This document shows positions 45,937 to 56,324 of a stretch of DNA of 64,000 nt, one piece after another. Source of the stretch: Rhizobiaceae bacterium. Its GTDB lineage: Bacteria > Pseudomonadota > Alphaproteobacteria > Rhizobiales > Rhizobiaceae. The translations under genes were made by a program, and so were the position numbers. Each line of letters starts with the position of its first letter. Position 1 is the first letter of the stretch. Below the pieces are notes generated by a model. That model saw nothing but the letters and a program-made list of their open reading frames with translations, had not been told where the DNA came from and made no database searches. The stretch lies in assembly GCA_023953905.1 (NCBI GenBank), contig JAMLJA010000001.1, positions 1 through 64,000 on the forward strand, given 5' to 3'.

Positions 45937-46111
45937 CGCGTCTGGTCTAGTGTGCCGGACATAATAGAGAGAGCAGAAACCAATCTGCTGTCCTACGCGG
46001 TCAAAGTCTTGGGAGGATGTGATCTAGGCGCGGTAATTCGCTGCCGCCGGGCAACCGGAAACAGGTCGGACGCGTTTAAAATTGCAAGGCCTCGTGCCTT
46101 GCTTTTTTTTT
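45937..46111 (+). ncRNA. Candidate structured small RNA, about 150-175 nt, ending in an intrinsic terminator
   Basis: No protein frame of merit occupies 45722-46303. On the plus strand an 11-base segment (45937-45947) can pair fully, with wobbles, with 46064-46074; inside it TGT (45951) pairs with ACA (46061) and CCGG (45955) with CCGG (46055), giving a long imperfect stem enclosing a hairpin AGCAG...CTGCT (45972-45989). It ends in a strong terminator (46084-46111). This rod shape resembles 6S-type RNAs but no known family could be recognised. Promoter not identified: TTGACC and CATAAT are 22 bases apart. Confidence 0.45.
46084..46111 (+). terminator. Intrinsic terminator pointing rightward
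   Basis: Stem GCAAGGC (46084-46090) pairs with GCCTTGC (46096-46102), loop CTCGT, followed by nine T. It is on the plus strand, while proS and the DUF1467 gene on both sides are on the minus strand, so it must terminate a separate transcript, the basis for the small-RNA candidate. Minus-strand reading lacks a U-tract, though an A-run precedes. Confidence 0.85.
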
Positions 46112-46303
46112 GCTCCTGCTAGTCCGACGTGTGCTTCCGGTCTGGGCGAAAGCCTAGACGTCGTGAACGTTGGCATTGGGACTTCGCCCCCACACATCCG
46201 TTTCAATGTAGGTATTGATTGAGCCAACCGACCTTTTAGCAAACCGTCAGTTTGCCAAAAAGGTTAGCGACTGTGATGTCAGGACCTTGACGCAAGGCTG
46301 GCG

Positions 46304-46570
46304 TCAGAATTTAGGGACGACTCGCGGAATATCGTCGAAGCTTAAGCCCAGAACGCGGGTAAGCACGACAAGAAGGCCAAACACGATCGCCGAAACGATC
46401 GTCGTGCGCAGAACCGCGCGCCCCATATGGGATCCATGAGGTGCGCTCGAAACCGTGCCGAGCGTCACATCGCCCTTGTCGTCCTGGGTCTTTAGGCCCA
46501 GTGGAATCATGACGAAAAGCGTCGTCCACCAGATGATGAAGTACACCGCAAGTCCCGATACCCAGCTCAT
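46304..46570 (-). CDS. DUF1467 family small membrane protein
   Basis: 88 residues, two helices: VSGLAVYFIIWWTTLFVMIPLGL at the start and AVLRTTIVSAIVFGLLVVLTRVLG at about 52-75, with a cytosolic or periplasmic loop KTQDDKGDVTLGTVSSAPHGSHMGR between. This is the DUF1467 pattern, near mce and proS in many Rhizobiales. Function unknown. ATGA overlap with mce upstream, so it closes the nuo-birA-rnj-mce block. Confidence 0.9.
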   Translation of the reverse strand: MSWVSGLAVYFIIWWTTLFVMIPLGLKTQDDKGDVTLGTVSSAPHGSHMGRAVLRTTIVSAIVFGLLVVLTRVLGLSFDDIPRVVPKF

Positions 46571-46971
46571 GCCTGCTCAAGCTCTACCAGTGTGCCGGTA
46601 AAATCCTTCGGGTGAAGGAATAAAACGGGTTTGCCATGTGCGCCGGTCTTTGGCTCGCCATCACCCAACACCCGCGCCCCGGCTGCCGTGAGCCGATCGC
46701 GCGCTGCAAGAATGTCGTCCACCTCATAGCACAGATGATGCATGCCCCCGGATGGGTTCTTTTCCAGGAAGGACGCGATCGGAGAACTCTCACCGAACGG
46801 TTCCAGCAATTCGATCTTGGTATTGGCGACATTGACGAAGACCACGGTAACGCCATGCTCGGGCAAGACCTGCGGAGCGCTCACATCTGCTCCGAGCGTA
46901 TCGCGATAAATCGCGCTCGCGGCCTCAAGATCAGGCACCGCGATGGCAACATGATTGAGCCTGCCAAGCAT
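46567..46971 (-). CDS. mce: Methylmalonyl-CoA epimerase
   Basis: 134 residues of the glyoxalase/VOC fold: LNHVAIAVPDLEAASAIYRDTLGADVS, VVFVNVANTKIELLEPFGESSPIASFLEKNPSGGMHHLCYEVDDILAAR, with metal ligands His (in LNHVA), Glu (IELLEP) and His (MHHLCY), and LVELEQ at the C-terminus. It interconverts the two methylmalonyl-CoA epimers ahead of the B12-dependent mutase, which is not in this window. Located 22 bases after rnj. Confidence 0.94.
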   Translation of the reverse strand: MLGRLNHVAIAVPDLEAASAIYRDTLGADVSAPQVLPEHGVTVVFVNVANTKIELLEPFGESSPIASFLEKNPSGGMHHLCYEVDDILAARDRLTAAGARVLGDGEPKTGAHGKPVLFLHPKDFTGTLVELEQA

Positions 46972-46993
46972 TTCGCTACCGCCCTTCGTCTTC

Positions 46994-48658
46994 CTATCGA
47001 GTGACGAAAACCGTCACCACGGGCTTCTTGCCCCAAGCTTCATTGGCAGCCCCGCGCACCGCGCGCCGAACGGCCTCCTGAATAAGGTCGAGGTCTTTTC
47101 GGCGCTGGCGCGGGATGGAGTCGACGGCGCCGATTGCCGCATCCAGCATCAATTCCTCCATATCCTCGCCTTTGGCGTCCACTGCCGCGACGCCAAGCGC
47201 CACAATGTCGGGATCGCCGGCGAGATCATAGCGGTCGTCCAGCACAACGTTGACGGCAACATGACCGGCAAAGGATAGCTTGCGGCGGTCGCGAACGCCA
47301 ACCGCCTCCTCGCTGCCCAGCAACATTCCATCACGATACACGCGGCCGAACGGGACCTGATCGATAATCTCGGGCGAACCGGGCCACATGCGTAGCATGT
47401 CGCCATTTCGTATCTGCGCGACTTCTGGAATTCCGCTGGTCGCCATAAGCGAACCCTGCGCGACCAGATGCGCAGCCTCTCCATGTACCGGCACACCGAT
47501 CTTGGGCCGCGTCCACTCATACATCTTGCGCAGTTCACTGCGGCGCGGATGTCCGGAGACGTGAACCAGAGCATCACTGTCTTCGATGACCTTGACGCCC
47601 TGATCGATCAACTGGTTCTTGATTTCCAGAATGGCCTTTTCGTTGCCCGGAATGACGCGCGACGAAAAGATCACCGTGTCGCCGGGCGACAAGCCGACCG
47701 TTTTCATCTCGTCGCGCGCAAGCTTCGCGAGAGCCGCACGTGCCTCTCCCTGACTGCCAGTGCAGATGATGACCAGATTGTCGCGCGGAATGTGGGCATA
47801 GTCCTCCTCAGCCACGAAAGGGCCGATACCCTCCATGTAACCGAGTTCACCCGCAACATTGATGACCCGCTTCAAAGAGGTGCCAAGGATCATGACCTGC
47901 CGCCCGGCTTTGGTCGCCGCCTCCGCAATGGAGCGCACGCGCCCCACATTGGAGGAGAAGGTCGTCACGGCAACCCTACCCTTCGTCTGACGTATAATCT
48001 CCTTGAGGCTTTCACCGACCTGCTGTTCCGATGGCGACTCGCCTTCCCGCATCGCATTGGTGGAATCGCAGACCAGAGCGAGCACCCCCGCATCCCCAAT
48101 GGCCCGCAGGCGAGCCTCATCAGTCGCGGGACCGATTTCGGGCGTAAGATCTATGCGCCAGTCGCCCGTATGCACCACCGTGCCGGCTGGGCTTGTGATG
48201 GCAAGTGCCATGGGCTCCGGGATCGAATGGGCAACGGGTATCGCCTCGATCTGAAACGGACCAACCGTAAACGTCTCGCCAGCCTTGTAGATCGTCACTG
48301 GAATCTTCGGGGCACCCGGCTCGGCCTGTCGCTTGGCATCAAGCAAACCAGCCGTAAACGGGGTCATCCAGACTGGCGCCTTCAATCTGGGCCAAAGGCT
48401 GTTGAGCGCTCCATAGTGATCCTCATGCGCATGCGTGATCACGATACCGCGCAAAGATTCGAGGTTCTCCTCGATAAACCGCGTATCGGCCATGACCAGA
48501 TCGACGCCTGGCAATCGCGCATCGGGAAACGTCACGCCGACATCGACGATGATCCATTCGCGTCGGTTCGCGGGTCCAAAGCCGTACAGCATGAAGTTCA
48601 TGCCGATCTCGCCCACTCCGCCCAATGGGACGAATACGAGTTCAGGATTGTCCGCCAT
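46994..48658 (-). CDS. rnj: Ribonuclease J
   Basis: 554 residues, metallo-beta-lactamase/beta-CASP nuclease. Zinc motif ITHAHEDHYGAL, PVAHSIPEPMALAI, THTGDWR-like VHTGDWRIDLTPEI, the beta-CASP FSSNVGRVRSIAEAATKAGRQV and a C-terminal domain with SGHPRRSELRKMYEWTRPKIGVPVHGEAAHLVAQGSLM. Endo/5' exonuclease for RNA maturation and turnover. Normal length. AGGAGAA ribosome site before the ATG; nine bases after birA. Confidence 0.96.
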   Translation of the reverse strand: MADNPELVFVPLGGVGEIGMNFMLYGFGPANRREWIIVDVGVTFPDARLPGVDLVMADTRFIEENLESLRGIVITHAHEDHYGALNSLWPRLKAPVWMTPFTAGLLDAKRQAEPGAPKIPVTIYKAGETFTVGPFQIEAIPVAHSIPEPMALAITSPAGTVVHTGDWRIDLTPEIGPATDEARLRAIGDAGVLALVCDSTNAMREGESPSEQQVGESLKEIIRQTKGRVAVTTFSSNVGRVRSIAEAATKAGRQVMILGTSLKRVINVAGELGYMEGIGPFVAEEDYAHIPRDNLVIICTGSQGEARAALAKLARDEMKTVGLSPGDTVIFSSRVIPGNEKAILEIKNQLIDQGVKVIEDSDALVHVSGHPRRSELRKMYEWTRPKIGVPVHGEAAHLVAQGSLMATSGIPEVAQIRNGDMLRMWPGSPEIIDQVPFGRVYRDGMLLGSEEAVGVRDRRKLSFAGHVAVNVVLDDRYDLAGDPDIVALGVAAVDAKGEDMEELMLDAAIGAVDSIPRQRRKDLDLIQEAVRRAVRGAANEAWGKKPVVTVFVTR

Positions 48659-48667
48659 GAAGTTCTC

Positions 48668-49492
48668 CTAGCCTGCGCCGGCGGATGCCACAGCGCCGAA
48701 ATGCACGTCACCGGCAGCAATGGCCACCAAACCGCCTTCGCGATCTCGAATCACGAAACGACCATCTTCATCGATCGTCTCAAACGTCCCACGCTTGACT
48801 TGACCATTGACGTTCACCGCGACTTCGCCGCCCAGTCCGGAGGCCTTGGCGAGCCACAATCTGCGAATGCCCGCAACGCCCAGCCCATTGTTCCAGATGC
48901 CGACATTCTCCGTCCAGGCATCGCTCAGAGCGAAAAAGACATCTTCGGCCGTGCAGACTGCCCCGAGCGCTGACAGCGATGTTGCCGGATAGGGAACATC
49001 AGTTGGATAGGCGACAACATTCACGCCGATGCCGATTGCAAGCGCCACCCGTCCATCACCCAGCATATAGGACTCGAGCAATATCCCGGCGAGTTTCGCG
49101 CCGTCGGCCAAAACATCGTTTGGCCATTTCAATTCAAATCGTTGTCCGCCACTGCCCCCACCGTCCGCGGCGACTGATACGGACACGCCCGGGACAACGG
49201 CAGCGAGTGCGTCAGCGAGAGCCAGACCCGCCACAAAACCAAGTGTAGCGGCAATCTTGAGATCGTAGCGATCCACCACCAGAAGGGTGGAGGCAAGATT
49301 TCCAGCTGGCGTTTCCCACACACGACCGCGACGACCACGGCCACTTTCCTGCTTTTTCGAAACGATCCACAAATGGCCCGCATCACCTGCCCGAGCACGA
49401 TCCAGCGCCAGCGCATTTGTGGACCCTACGGTCTCGTGAGCTTCCAGCCGGTAGCCTTCAAAAGCGGCCTTCGGACCGAGAGCAAATGTCAT
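48668..49492 (-). CDS. birA: Biotin--[acetyl-CoA-carboxylase] ligase
   Basis: 274 residues, class I (no N-terminal repressor HTH). Biotin loop KKQESGRGRRGRVWETPAGNLASTLL, catalytic core ELKWPNDVLADGAKLAGILLES, and a C-terminal SH3-like RLWLAKASGLGGEVAVNVNGQVKRGTFETIDEDGRFVIRD. Starts two bases after the nuoN stop, so it shares the nuo transcript, as is usual in Rhizobiales. Confidence 0.95.
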   Translation of the reverse strand: MTFALGPKAAFEGYRLEAHETVGSTNALALDRARAGDAGHLWIVSKKQESGRGRRGRVWETPAGNLASTLLVVDRYDLKIAATLGFVAGLALADALAAVVPGVSVSVAADGGGSGGQRFELKWPNDVLADGAKLAGILLESYMLGDGRVALAIGIGVNVVAYPTDVPYPATSLSALGAVCTAEDVFFALSDAWTENVGIWNNGLGVAGIRRLWLAKASGLGGEVAVNVNGQVKRGTFETIDEDGRFVIRDREGGLVAIAAGDVHFGAVASAGAG

Positions 49493-49494
49493 AC

Positions 49495-50925
49495 TCAGAA
49501 GAAAGTCCTCGATGCAGCTTCGGCAATCGACGCGATAGGCCCGCCGAACAGCACATAGAAGAGCACGAACGCACCAGATACGCCAAGAACAAGCCGCAAC
49601 TCACCAGCCATCGGAACGAAGCCGCCAACCGGTTCGTCAAACCACATGATCTTGATAATGCGCAGGTAATAATAGGCGCCCACCACCGAAGCTAGCACGC
49701 CAATCACGGCCAGAGCATAGAGATTTGCGTCGATCGCTGCCATGAACACATACCATTTCCCCCAGAAGCCTGCCAGCGGAGGAATTCCGGCGAGCGAGAA
49801 CATCAGCAGCGTCAGGATCGTGGCCATCACCGGGTTGGTGTTCGACAGACCGGCAAGATCTCCGATCTGCTCGACATTTCCGTCCTTGCGACGCATTGCG
49901 AGGATGAAGGCAAAGGTGCCAAGCGTCATCACCAGATAGATGAGCATGTAGATCGCGACGCCGCGTACACCCGCCTCATTGTTGGCTGCGAGACCGACAA
50001 GCGCATATCCCATATGACCGATCGATGAATATGCCATCAGCCGCTTGATGTTTGTCTGGCCGATCGCAGCAAACGCCCCCAAGGCCATCGAGGCGATCGA
50101 CACGAAGACAATGATCTGGCGCCAGTCGGCGGAGATTGGTTCGAACGCGCCCATGGTCACACGCACGATGAGAGCCATGGCAGCCATCTTCGGTGCGGCC
50201 GCAAGGAAGGCAGTGACTGGCGTAGGTGCGCCTTCGTAAACGTCAGGCGTCCACATATGGAATGGAACCGCTGAAATCTTGAAGGCAAGGCCGGCCAGCA
50301 CGAACACGAGACCGAAGACCAGGCCCAGCTGGCGTTCGCTGTCGCCAAGAGCGGCCGCGATTGCCTCAAACCCGGTATGGCCGGTGTAGCCATAGACCAG
50401 CGAAATTCCATAGAGGAGCATGCCGGAGGAAAGCGCACCCAGCACGAAATACTTCAGGCCGGCTTCCGTCGAACGAAGACTATCCCGATTTATGGCAGCG
50501 AGCACGTAAATCGCCAACGACTGAAGCTCGAGGCCCAGATAGAGGGCAATCATGTCATTGGCCGAAATCATGATCATCATGCCCAGCGTGCAGAGCAGGA
50601 TGAGAACCGGGAACTCGAACTTGTCGAACTTCTCCGCCTTGGCGAACCCGACCGACATGATCAGCGCAACAGCGGAACCGACAAGAGACAGGCACTTCAT
50701 GAACCGACCGAAATCGTCGCTCACGAATGCCGTTCCGAATGCCTCGCCGTTGTCTGCGAAAAGCACCATCCACGCGCCGGAAGCCACCAGCAAGGCGACC
50801 GCAAGGCCCGTCACCGTCATATTGGCGCGTTCACCCGAGTATACACCAAGCAGCAGCAGCGCCATCGCACCGATCGCGACGATCAGCTCCGGAGCAACAA
50901 GGGTGAGGCTCGAATTCAGGTCCAT
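49495..50925 (-). CDS. nuoN: NADH-quinone oxidoreductase subunit N
   Basis: 476 residues, 14 predicted helices of an antiporter-like proton channel. NuoN landmarks: [87 protein letters not shown] and [23 protein letters not shown]. Membrane arm of complex I. Last nuo gene, coupled to birA. Confidence 0.97.
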   Translation of the reverse strand: MDLNSSLTLVAPELIVAIGAMALLLLGVYSGERANMTVTGLAVALLVASGAWMVLFADNGEAFGTAFVSDDFGRFMKCLSLVGSAVALIMSVGFAKAEKFDKFEFPVLILLCTLGMMIMISANDMIALYLGLELQSLAIYVLAAINRDSLRSTEAGLKYFVLGALSSGMLLYGISLVYGYTGHTGFEAIAAALGDSERQLGLVFGLVFVLAGLAFKISAVPFHMWTPDVYEGAPTPVTAFLAAAPKMAAMALIVRVTMGAFEPISADWRQIIVFVSIASMALGAFAAIGQTNIKRLMAYSSIGHMGYALVGLAANNEAGVRGVAIYMLIYLVMTLGTFAFILAMRRKDGNVEQIGDLAGLSNTNPVMATILTLLMFSLAGIPPLAGFWGKWYVFMAAIDANLYALAVIGVLASVVGAYYYLRIIKIMWFDEPVGGFVPMAGELRLVLGVSGAFVLFYVLFGGPIASIAEAASRTFF

Positions 50926-50938
50926 TGTCGAGTCTCTC

Positions 50939-52441
50939 TCAATTCACAGCTGCGGTATGGGCAGCAACGGATCCGGTCATGTGCTGGACCAGCGCATCGA
51001 CCGACGCGGCGGTCGCATCGAATATGGGTAGCGGATAGACGCCGTAGAAAATCACCAGTGCCACCAGCGGATACAGGATGAGTTTCTCACGTGGGCTGAG
51101 ATCGAGAAGCGCCTTCAGCGTATCCTTCGTCAACGCCCCGAAGATCACGCGGCGATATAGCCACAGTCCATAGGCGGCCGACAGGATCACCCCGGTTGCG
51201 GCGAAGAGTGCAACCCAGGTGTTGACTTCAAACACGCCCATCAGCGTCAGGAATTCGCCGACAAACCCGCTTGTCCCTGGCAGACCCACATTCGCCATGG
51301 TGAAAATGAGGAACACCACCGCATATTTCGGCATGTTGTTCACGAGTCCGCCATAGGCGACAATCTCTCGCGTGTGCATGCGATCGTAGATCACACCAAC
51401 GCAGAGGAACAGCGCACCCGAGACGAGACCGTGGCTCAACATCTGGAAGATGGCGCCCTGAATACCCTGCACATTGAATGCAAAGATACCCATCGTGACA
51501 TAGCCCATATGGGCCACCGACGAATAGGCGATCAGCTTCTTGATGTCCTCCTGCATCAGCGCCACCAGCGACGTGTAGATGATCGCGATCACCGACAACG
51601 CGAAGACGAAAGGCTGGAAGTAGAGCGACGCGTCAGGGAACATCGGCAGCGAAAAACGCAGGAAGCCGTACCCGCCCATCTTCAGCAGGATGCCGGCGAG
51701 GATCACCGAACCTGCCGTAGGCGCCTCGACGTGCGCGTCCGGCAACCAGGTGTGAACCGGCCACATCGGCATCTTGACGGCGAATGAAGCAAAGAACGCC
51801 AGCCATAGCCAAGTCTGCATATGGGCGGGGAAGTTATGCGTCAGCAATGCCGTTATATCGGTCGTGCCTGCCTGCCAGTACATCGCCATGATGGCCAGCA
51901 ACATCAGAACGGAGCCGAGCAGCGTGTAGAGGAAGAACTTGAAGCTGGCATAGACGCGGCGCTTGCCGCCCCACACACCGATAATGATGAACATCGGAAT
52001 GAGGCCTGCCTCGAAGAACACGTAGAACAGGACAATGTCCAGAGCGCAGAAGACGCCAATCATCAGCGTTTCAAGGATGAGAAACGCGATCATGTATTCC
52101 TTGACGCGCTTCTCGACCGCGACCCATGACGCCAGAATGCAGAGCGGCATCAGGAAAGTCGTCAGGATCACGAACAGCATCGAAATGCCGTCAACGCCCA
52201 TATGGTAGGAGATTCCGGAATCCAGCCAGTCCATCTTCTCGACAAACTGGAAGCCGGGATTGGAATTGTCGAAACCGGTCCAGACGAATAGCGACACCAC
52301 GAACGTCAGGACGGTCGTCCACAGCGTGACGGCACGGATGTTGCGACGCGCATTGTCCCCCTCGTCCCGGATGAAGAGGATGAGCAGCGCACCGGCCAAT
52401 GGCAGGAAGGTTACGAGCGAAAGAATAGGCACGCCCGACAT
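50939..52441 (-). CDS. nuoM: NADH-quinone oxidoreductase subunit M
   Basis: 500 residues, antiporter-like subunit with [61 protein letters not shown] and the conserved Glu in [20 protein letters not shown]. Start 52441 chosen: its ATG overlaps the nuoL stop as TGATG. An upstream frame would add nine residues. Part of the nuoLMN cluster in the inner membrane. Confidence 0.97.
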   Translation of the reverse strand: MSGVPILSLVTFLPLAGALLILFIRDEGDNARRNIRAVTLWTTVLTFVVSLFVWTGFDNSNPGFQFVEKMDWLDSGISYHMGVDGISMLFVILTTFLMPLCILASWVAVEKRVKEYMIAFLILETLMIGVFCALDIVLFYVFFEAGLIPMFIIIGVWGGKRRVYASFKFFLYTLLGSVLMLLAIMAMYWQAGTTDITALLTHNFPAHMQTWLWLAFFASFAVKMPMWPVHTWLPDAHVEAPTAGSVILAGILLKMGGYGFLRFSLPMFPDASLYFQPFVFALSVIAIIYTSLVALMQEDIKKLIAYSSVAHMGYVTMGIFAFNVQGIQGAIFQMLSHGLVSGALFLCVGVIYDRMHTREIVAYGGLVNNMPKYAVVFLIFTMANVGLPGTSGFVGEFLTLMGVFEVNTWVALFAATGVILSAAYGLWLYRRVIFGALTKDTLKALLDLSPREKLILYPLVALVIFYGVYPLPIFDATAASVDALVQHMTGSVAAHTAAVN

Positions 52442-54519
52442 CAGAAGCCACTCCCGAGCATCATCCATGTGACCATCGCGGCGACGCCGATCAGCATGAC
52501 AAAGGCATAGTGATAGAGATAACCGGTCTGCAGCTTGACCACCCTGTTGGTAACATCAACCACGCGCGCCGAAAGCCCGTCGGGCCCAAACCCGTCGATC
52601 ACATAGCCATCGCCCTTCTTCCACAGGAAGCGGCCGATGCGCATTGCCGGGCGCACGAAGAGAAAATCGTAGAGCTCGTCGAAGTACCACTTGTTCAGCA
52701 GGAACCTGTAGAGCCCGTTGTGCTGAGCCGCGAGCCGCACCGGCGTCTGGGGCGAGCGGATATAGAATTGGTATGCGACCAAAAAGCCGAGCAACATGGC
52801 GATGAATGGAGAGAGCTTCACCCACATCGGAACATGGTGGAAGTGCTCGAGGATCTCGTTGCTGGCCAGGGTGAACAGGGAACCCTTCCAGAATTCCACG
52901 TAATACTCACCGATGAAGTACTGATGGAACACGATACCGGCGAGAACGGCACCCACTGCCAGCACGTAAAGGGGAACCAGCATGACGGGCGGCGACTCGT
53001 GCACATGGTGCATGACGTCAGCAGTCGCCCGCGGTTTGCCGTGGAACGTCATGAAGATCAGGCGCCATGAATAGAAGCTGGTGAAACATGCCGCTACCAC
53101 CAGCAGCGTAAAGGCTACACCCGCAAAAGCGTTGTGACCCACAAACGCACCCTCGATGATGGCATCCTTCGAGAAGAACCCAGCGGTACCGATCAGCGTC
53201 GCGGGAATACCTACACCCGTGAGAGCCAGCGTACCGATAATCATCATCCAATAGGTCTGGGGGATCAGCTTGCGCAGACCGCCCATCTTGCGCATGTCCT
53301 GCTCGTCCGAGACGGCATGGATGACCGAGCCGGAGCCGAGGAACAGCAGCGCCTTGAAGAACGCATGCGTGAAGAGATGGAATATGGCGGCTGAATAGAA
53401 GCCCATGCCCAGTGCCACGAACATGTAGCCAAGCTGTGAGCAGGTGGAATAGGCGATCACCCGCTTGATGTCGTTCTGAACGAGCCCGACCGTGGCGGCG
53501 AAGAACGCGGTGATCGCGCCGACGATCGTCACGACGGTGAGTGCCGTGTGAGAGTGCTCGAAGAGCGGCGACAGCCGGGCCAACATGAAAACGCCCGCCG
53601 TCACCATGGTTGCGGCGTGGATGAGCGCCGACACGGGCGTCGGTCCCTCCATCGCGTCCGGCAGCCACGTGTGAAGCGGCACCTGCGCGGACTTGCCCAT
53701 GGCGCCCATGAAGAGCAACAGGCAGACGATCGTCAGTGCACCCGACTTGTCCAGCGCATGACCCAGGAAGGTCATCACTGTGTTCTCTGGCGTCACCGCA
53801 GCGGCTGTCTCACCGTGGGCGGCATCGGCAACCGGCTCAGCGCTCTCGGCAACCGGTGCGGCCGTCTCAGTTGACGCCTCGCCGTGAATCTCGGCGGGCA
53901 TGTAATTCGCGGCGTTGGCAAAGACGGTATCGAGATTGACCGAGCCGAACAGCATGAACACGCCGAACAGTCCGAGGATGAAGCCGAAGTCGCCGACGCG
54001 GTTGACCACGAATGCCTTGATCGCGGCGGCGCTTGCCGACGGCTTCTTGTACCAGAAACCGATCAGCAGATAGGACGCGAGACCCACACCCTCCCAGCCG
54101 AAGAACATCTGCACGAGATTGTTCGACGTCACCAGCATCAGCATCGCGAAGGTAAACAGCGACAGATAGGCAAAGAAGCGCGGCCGATGAGGATCGTGGT
54201 GCATGTACCCGATCGAGTAAATGTGCACGAGCGCCGACACGGTGTTGACCACGATCAGCATGACGACCGTGAGCGTGTCGATCCGGAACTCCCAGTTGGC
54301 TGAAAGCGAACCCGACTGGATGAAGGTCAGCACGGGTACCGTGAACACTTCGGTGTCACCAAGACCCACGGTGATGAAGGCGTACCAGGACAGCACCGCC
54401 GAGATCACGAGGAATCCCGAGGTGATATACTCGGAAGCCTTCGCGCCAAGCTGCGATCCGAACAGGCCGACGATCAGGAAACCCAGCAGCGGCAAGAAGA
54501 CGATCAGTTGGTAAAGCAT
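52441..54519 (-). CDS. nuoL: NADH-quinone oxidoreductase subunit L with Ala/Glu-rich insertion
   Basis: 692 residues, longer than the usual 610-660. Antiporter core: [33 protein letters not shown] segment, [42 protein letters not shown], and the proton-channel [38 protein letters not shown]. Residues about 211-246 form an extra acidic, alanine-rich loop ([17 protein letters not shown]...) between antiporter helices, likely periplasmic or cytosolic and disordered. C-terminal lateral helix present. First member of the antiporter trio here. Confidence 0.96.
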   Translation of the reverse strand: MLYQLIVFLPLLGFLIVGLFGSQLGAKASEYITSGFLVISAVLSWYAFITVGLGDTEVFTVPVLTFIQSGSLSANWEFRIDTLTVVMLIVVNTVSALVHIYSIGYMHHDPHRPRFFAYLSLFTFAMLMLVTSNNLVQMFFGWEGVGLASYLLIGFWYKKPSASAAAIKAFVVNRVGDFGFILGLFGVFMLFGSVNLDTVFANAANYMPAEIHGEASTETAAPVAESAEPVADAAHGETAAAVTPENTVMTFLGHALDKSGALTIVCLLLFMGAMGKSAQVPLHTWLPDAMEGPTPVSALIHAATMVTAGVFMLARLSPLFEHSHTALTVVTIVGAITAFFAATVGLVQNDIKRVIAYSTCSQLGYMFVALGMGFYSAAIFHLFTHAFFKALLFLGSGSVIHAVSDEQDMRKMGGLRKLIPQTYWMMIIGTLALTGVGIPATLIGTAGFFSKDAIIEGAFVGHNAFAGVAFTLLVVAACFTSFYSWRLIFMTFHGKPRATADVMHHVHESPPVMLVPLYVLAVGAVLAGIVFHQYFIGEYYVEFWKGSLFTLASNEILEHFHHVPMWVKLSPFIAMLLGFLVAYQFYIRSPQTPVRLAAQHNGLYRFLLNKWYFDELYDFLFVRPAMRIGRFLWKKGDGYVIDGFGPDGLSARVVDVTNRVVKLQTGYLYHYAFVMLIGVAAMVTWMMLGSGF

Positions 54520-54529
54520 GGGTCGACCG

Positions 54530-54838
54530 TCAGCCCTTCATCATGTTCACATCTTCCACCGCGATCGATCCACGGTTGCGGAAGAAGACGACGAGGATCG
54601 CCAAACCGATCGCTGCCTCAGCGGCAGCAACGGTCAGCACGAACAGGGCGAAGACCTGGCCGACCAGATCGCCCAGCGTCGCCGAAAAGGCGACGAAATT
54701 GATGTTGACGGCAAGAAGGATCAACTCGATCGACATCAGGATGATGATGATGTTCTTGCGATTTAGAAATATGCCGAAAACGCCGAGCGTGAACAGCACA
54801 GCTGACACGGTCAGATAATGTGCGATGCCGACCGTCAT
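54530..54838 (-). CDS. nuoK: NADH-quinone oxidoreductase subunit K
   Basis: 102 residues with three helices and the two conserved Glu of the proton pathway: [20 protein letters not shown] and [24 protein letters not shown]. The N-terminal [38 protein letters not shown] is typical. Start 54838 fits the one-base gap from nuoJ; the longer frame lies inside nuoJ. Confidence 0.96.
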   Translation of the reverse strand: MTVGIAHYLTVSAVLFTLGVFGIFLNRKNIIIILMSIELILLAVNINFVAFSATLGDLVGQVFALFVLTVAAAEAAIGLAILVVFFRNRGSIAVEDVNMMKG

Positions 54839-54839
54839 G

Positions 54840-55460
54840 TCAGATGCCCTTCCCCGTCTCGACCTTCTTGACCTCGATCGCATTTGACGGCGTGCGGCCC
54901 ACCTGAACAGAGATGTCCTGCCGCTTGACACCCGCCTTGTGGCGCAATGTCAGAACGATCGCTCCAATCATGGCAACCAGCAGGATCATGCCGGCAACCT
55001 GAAAATAGAAGACGTATTGCGTATAGAGAATGTCGCCTAGCGCAGCCGTATTCGACCGAACCGCAAGGTCCGGCGTTGGCAGCGCCACAGTCGAGGCGAG
55101 CTCCGGATCAAAGGCGTATCCGCCGAGCACGACAATCAGCTCAGCCGCCAGAATGAGGCCGACAAGGGCGCCAATCGGGGCATATTGCAGCGCGCCACGC
55201 TTCAACTCCGCAAAATCCACGTCAAGCATCATGACGACAAAGAGAAACAGCACCGCCACAGCGCCGACATAGACGACGAGCAGGATCATCGCCAGGAATT
55301 CCGCGCCCGTGAGCAGGAACAGCGCCGCCGCGTTGAAGAATGTCAGAATGAGGTAGAGCACGGAGTGCACGGGGTTGCGCGCGGAAATGACCATGAAGGC
55401 CGCCGCGACCGCAATGAAGGCGAACAGATAGAAGAATATCGCCCCAAGTCCACTAAGCAT
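54840..55460 (-). CDS. nuoJ: NADH-quinone oxidoreductase subunit J
   Basis: 206 residues, five helices. Signature [58 protein letters not shown], including the pi-bulge region of helix 3. The C-terminal [28 protein letters not shown] is a soluble tail. Followed after one base by nuoK. Separated from nuoI by 170 bases. Confidence 0.96.
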   Translation of the reverse strand: MLSGLGAIFFYLFAFIAVAAAFMVISARNPVHSVLYLILTFFNAAALFLLTGAEFLAMILLVVYVGAVAVLFLFVVMMLDVDFAELKRGALQYAPIGALVGLILAAELIVVLGGYAFDPELASTVALPTPDLAVRSNTAALGDILYTQYVFYFQVAGMILLVAMIGAIVLTLRHKAGVKRQDISVQVGRTPSNAIEVKKVETGKGI

Positions 55461-55595
55461 CGGGTCCCCCGATCATCCTTTCCGTACAGAGCCTGAGCCC
55501 GTCCGTCCGGCAGGCCCTGAGGCGCTGCCTGCTGTTTCAATGCCGTATCGCATACGCGCCAGCGTTGGAGTCGCCCCCGTTTCGGCCCGATGCTT

Positions 55596-55620
55596 TAGAC
55601 GAGCCCCTCGGCCTCGTCTA
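55596..55620 (-). promoter_or_regulatory. 8-bp inverted repeat in the nuoI-nuoJ gap
   Basis: TAGACGAG (55596-55603) pairs with CTCGTCTA (55613-55620) around a nine-base loop, 11 bases past the nuoI stop. There is no U-tract on either strand, so it is not a clear terminator; it may stabilise or be a processing site in the long nuo mRNA. The rest of the gap (55461-55630) shows no gene. Confidence 0.4.
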
Positions 55621-55630
55621 TGCGTCAATA

Positions 55631-56122
55631 TCAACGATACGGCGCATCCATCACGATGTTGCGCGCAATCTCGCGCTCCCACCGATCGCCATTGGCGAGA
55701 AGTTTGTCCTTGTCGTAGTAAAGCTCCTCGCGCGTCTCCGTCGCGAATTCGAAATTCGGCCCTTCCACGATCGCATCAACGGGGCATGCCTCTTGGCAGA
55801 ACCCGCAATAGATGCACTTCACCATGTCGATATCGTACCGCACGGTGCGACGCGTCCCGTCATTGCGACGAGGGCCAGCCTCGATAGTGATTGCCTGTGC
55901 GGGACAGATCGCCTCGCAGAGCTTGCATGCAATGCAGCGTTCCTCGCCGTTCGGATAGCGACGCAGCGCATGTTCGCCGCGAAAACGCGGGCTCAGCGGC
56001 CCCTTCTCATGCGGATAGTTGATCGTTTCCTTAGGTGCAAAGAACTGCCGCATCGACAAAACGAAGGCCGATGCGAATTCCTTGAGCAGCAGCGACTTGG
56101 CGGCTTGAGCTAGCGCTGACAT
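55631..56122 (-). CDS. nuoI: NADH-quinone oxidoreductase subunit I
   Basis: 163 residues. Two [4Fe-4S] motifs: [22 protein letters not shown] and [36 protein letters not shown] (N6a and N6b). GGAG six bases upstream supports ATG 56122; the frame otherwise reaches a TTG at 56134. It transfers electrons from the peripheral to the quinone-proximal part of complex I. Confidence 0.97.
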   Translation of the reverse strand: MSALAQAAKSLLLKEFASAFVLSMRQFFAPKETINYPHEKGPLSPRFRGEHALRRYPNGEERCIACKLCEAICPAQAITIEAGPRRNDGTRRTVRYDIDMVKCIYCGFCQEACPVDAIVEGPNFEFATETREELYYDKDKLLANGDRWEREIARNIVMDAPYR

Positions 56123-56123
56123 T

Positions 56124-56324
56124 TCATTCTCCAAACAATAGCGGGACGATAAACCAGCCCGCGACGGGGAAGAAAACCAGTTCGATCAGTCCCGCGACTT
56201 TAAGTGCCTTCCGCGTTTCCGGCAAATCGACACGACCTGCGAGAGCTCTCAAGAACCCGAAACCCGCGCCCCCAAGTGCCAGACCGACAAGCGCCCCTAT
56301 GAAGCTAAGGGACATCATGCCCAT
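56124..56324 (-). CDS. Small two-helix membrane protein within the nuo operon
   Basis: 66 residues: [23 protein letters not shown] at about 5-27 and [23 protein letters not shown] at 43-65, with a basic/acidic loop [11 protein letters not shown]. Overlaps nuoH by ten bases and ends one base before nuoI, so it is cotranslated. No family recognised. It may be a small accessory or assembly protein of complex I; I cannot assign a function. MGMM and MM offer alternative starts. Confidence 0.6.
   Translation of the reverse strand: MGMMSLSFIGALVGLALGGAGFGFLRALAGRVDLPETRKALKVAGLIELVFFPVAGWFIVPLLFGE

Noticed and set aside
45937..46111. 6S RNA (ssrS) call for the plus-strand small RNA
   Set aside because: The rod-like shape fits, but I cannot match conserved alphaproteobacterial 6S sequence and the usual folate-ligase neighbour is absent.
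46024..46242. 72-codon minus-strand frame upstream of DUF1467
   Set aside because: Runs through the small-RNA candidate and its terminator, has no ribosome site and no recognisable sequence.
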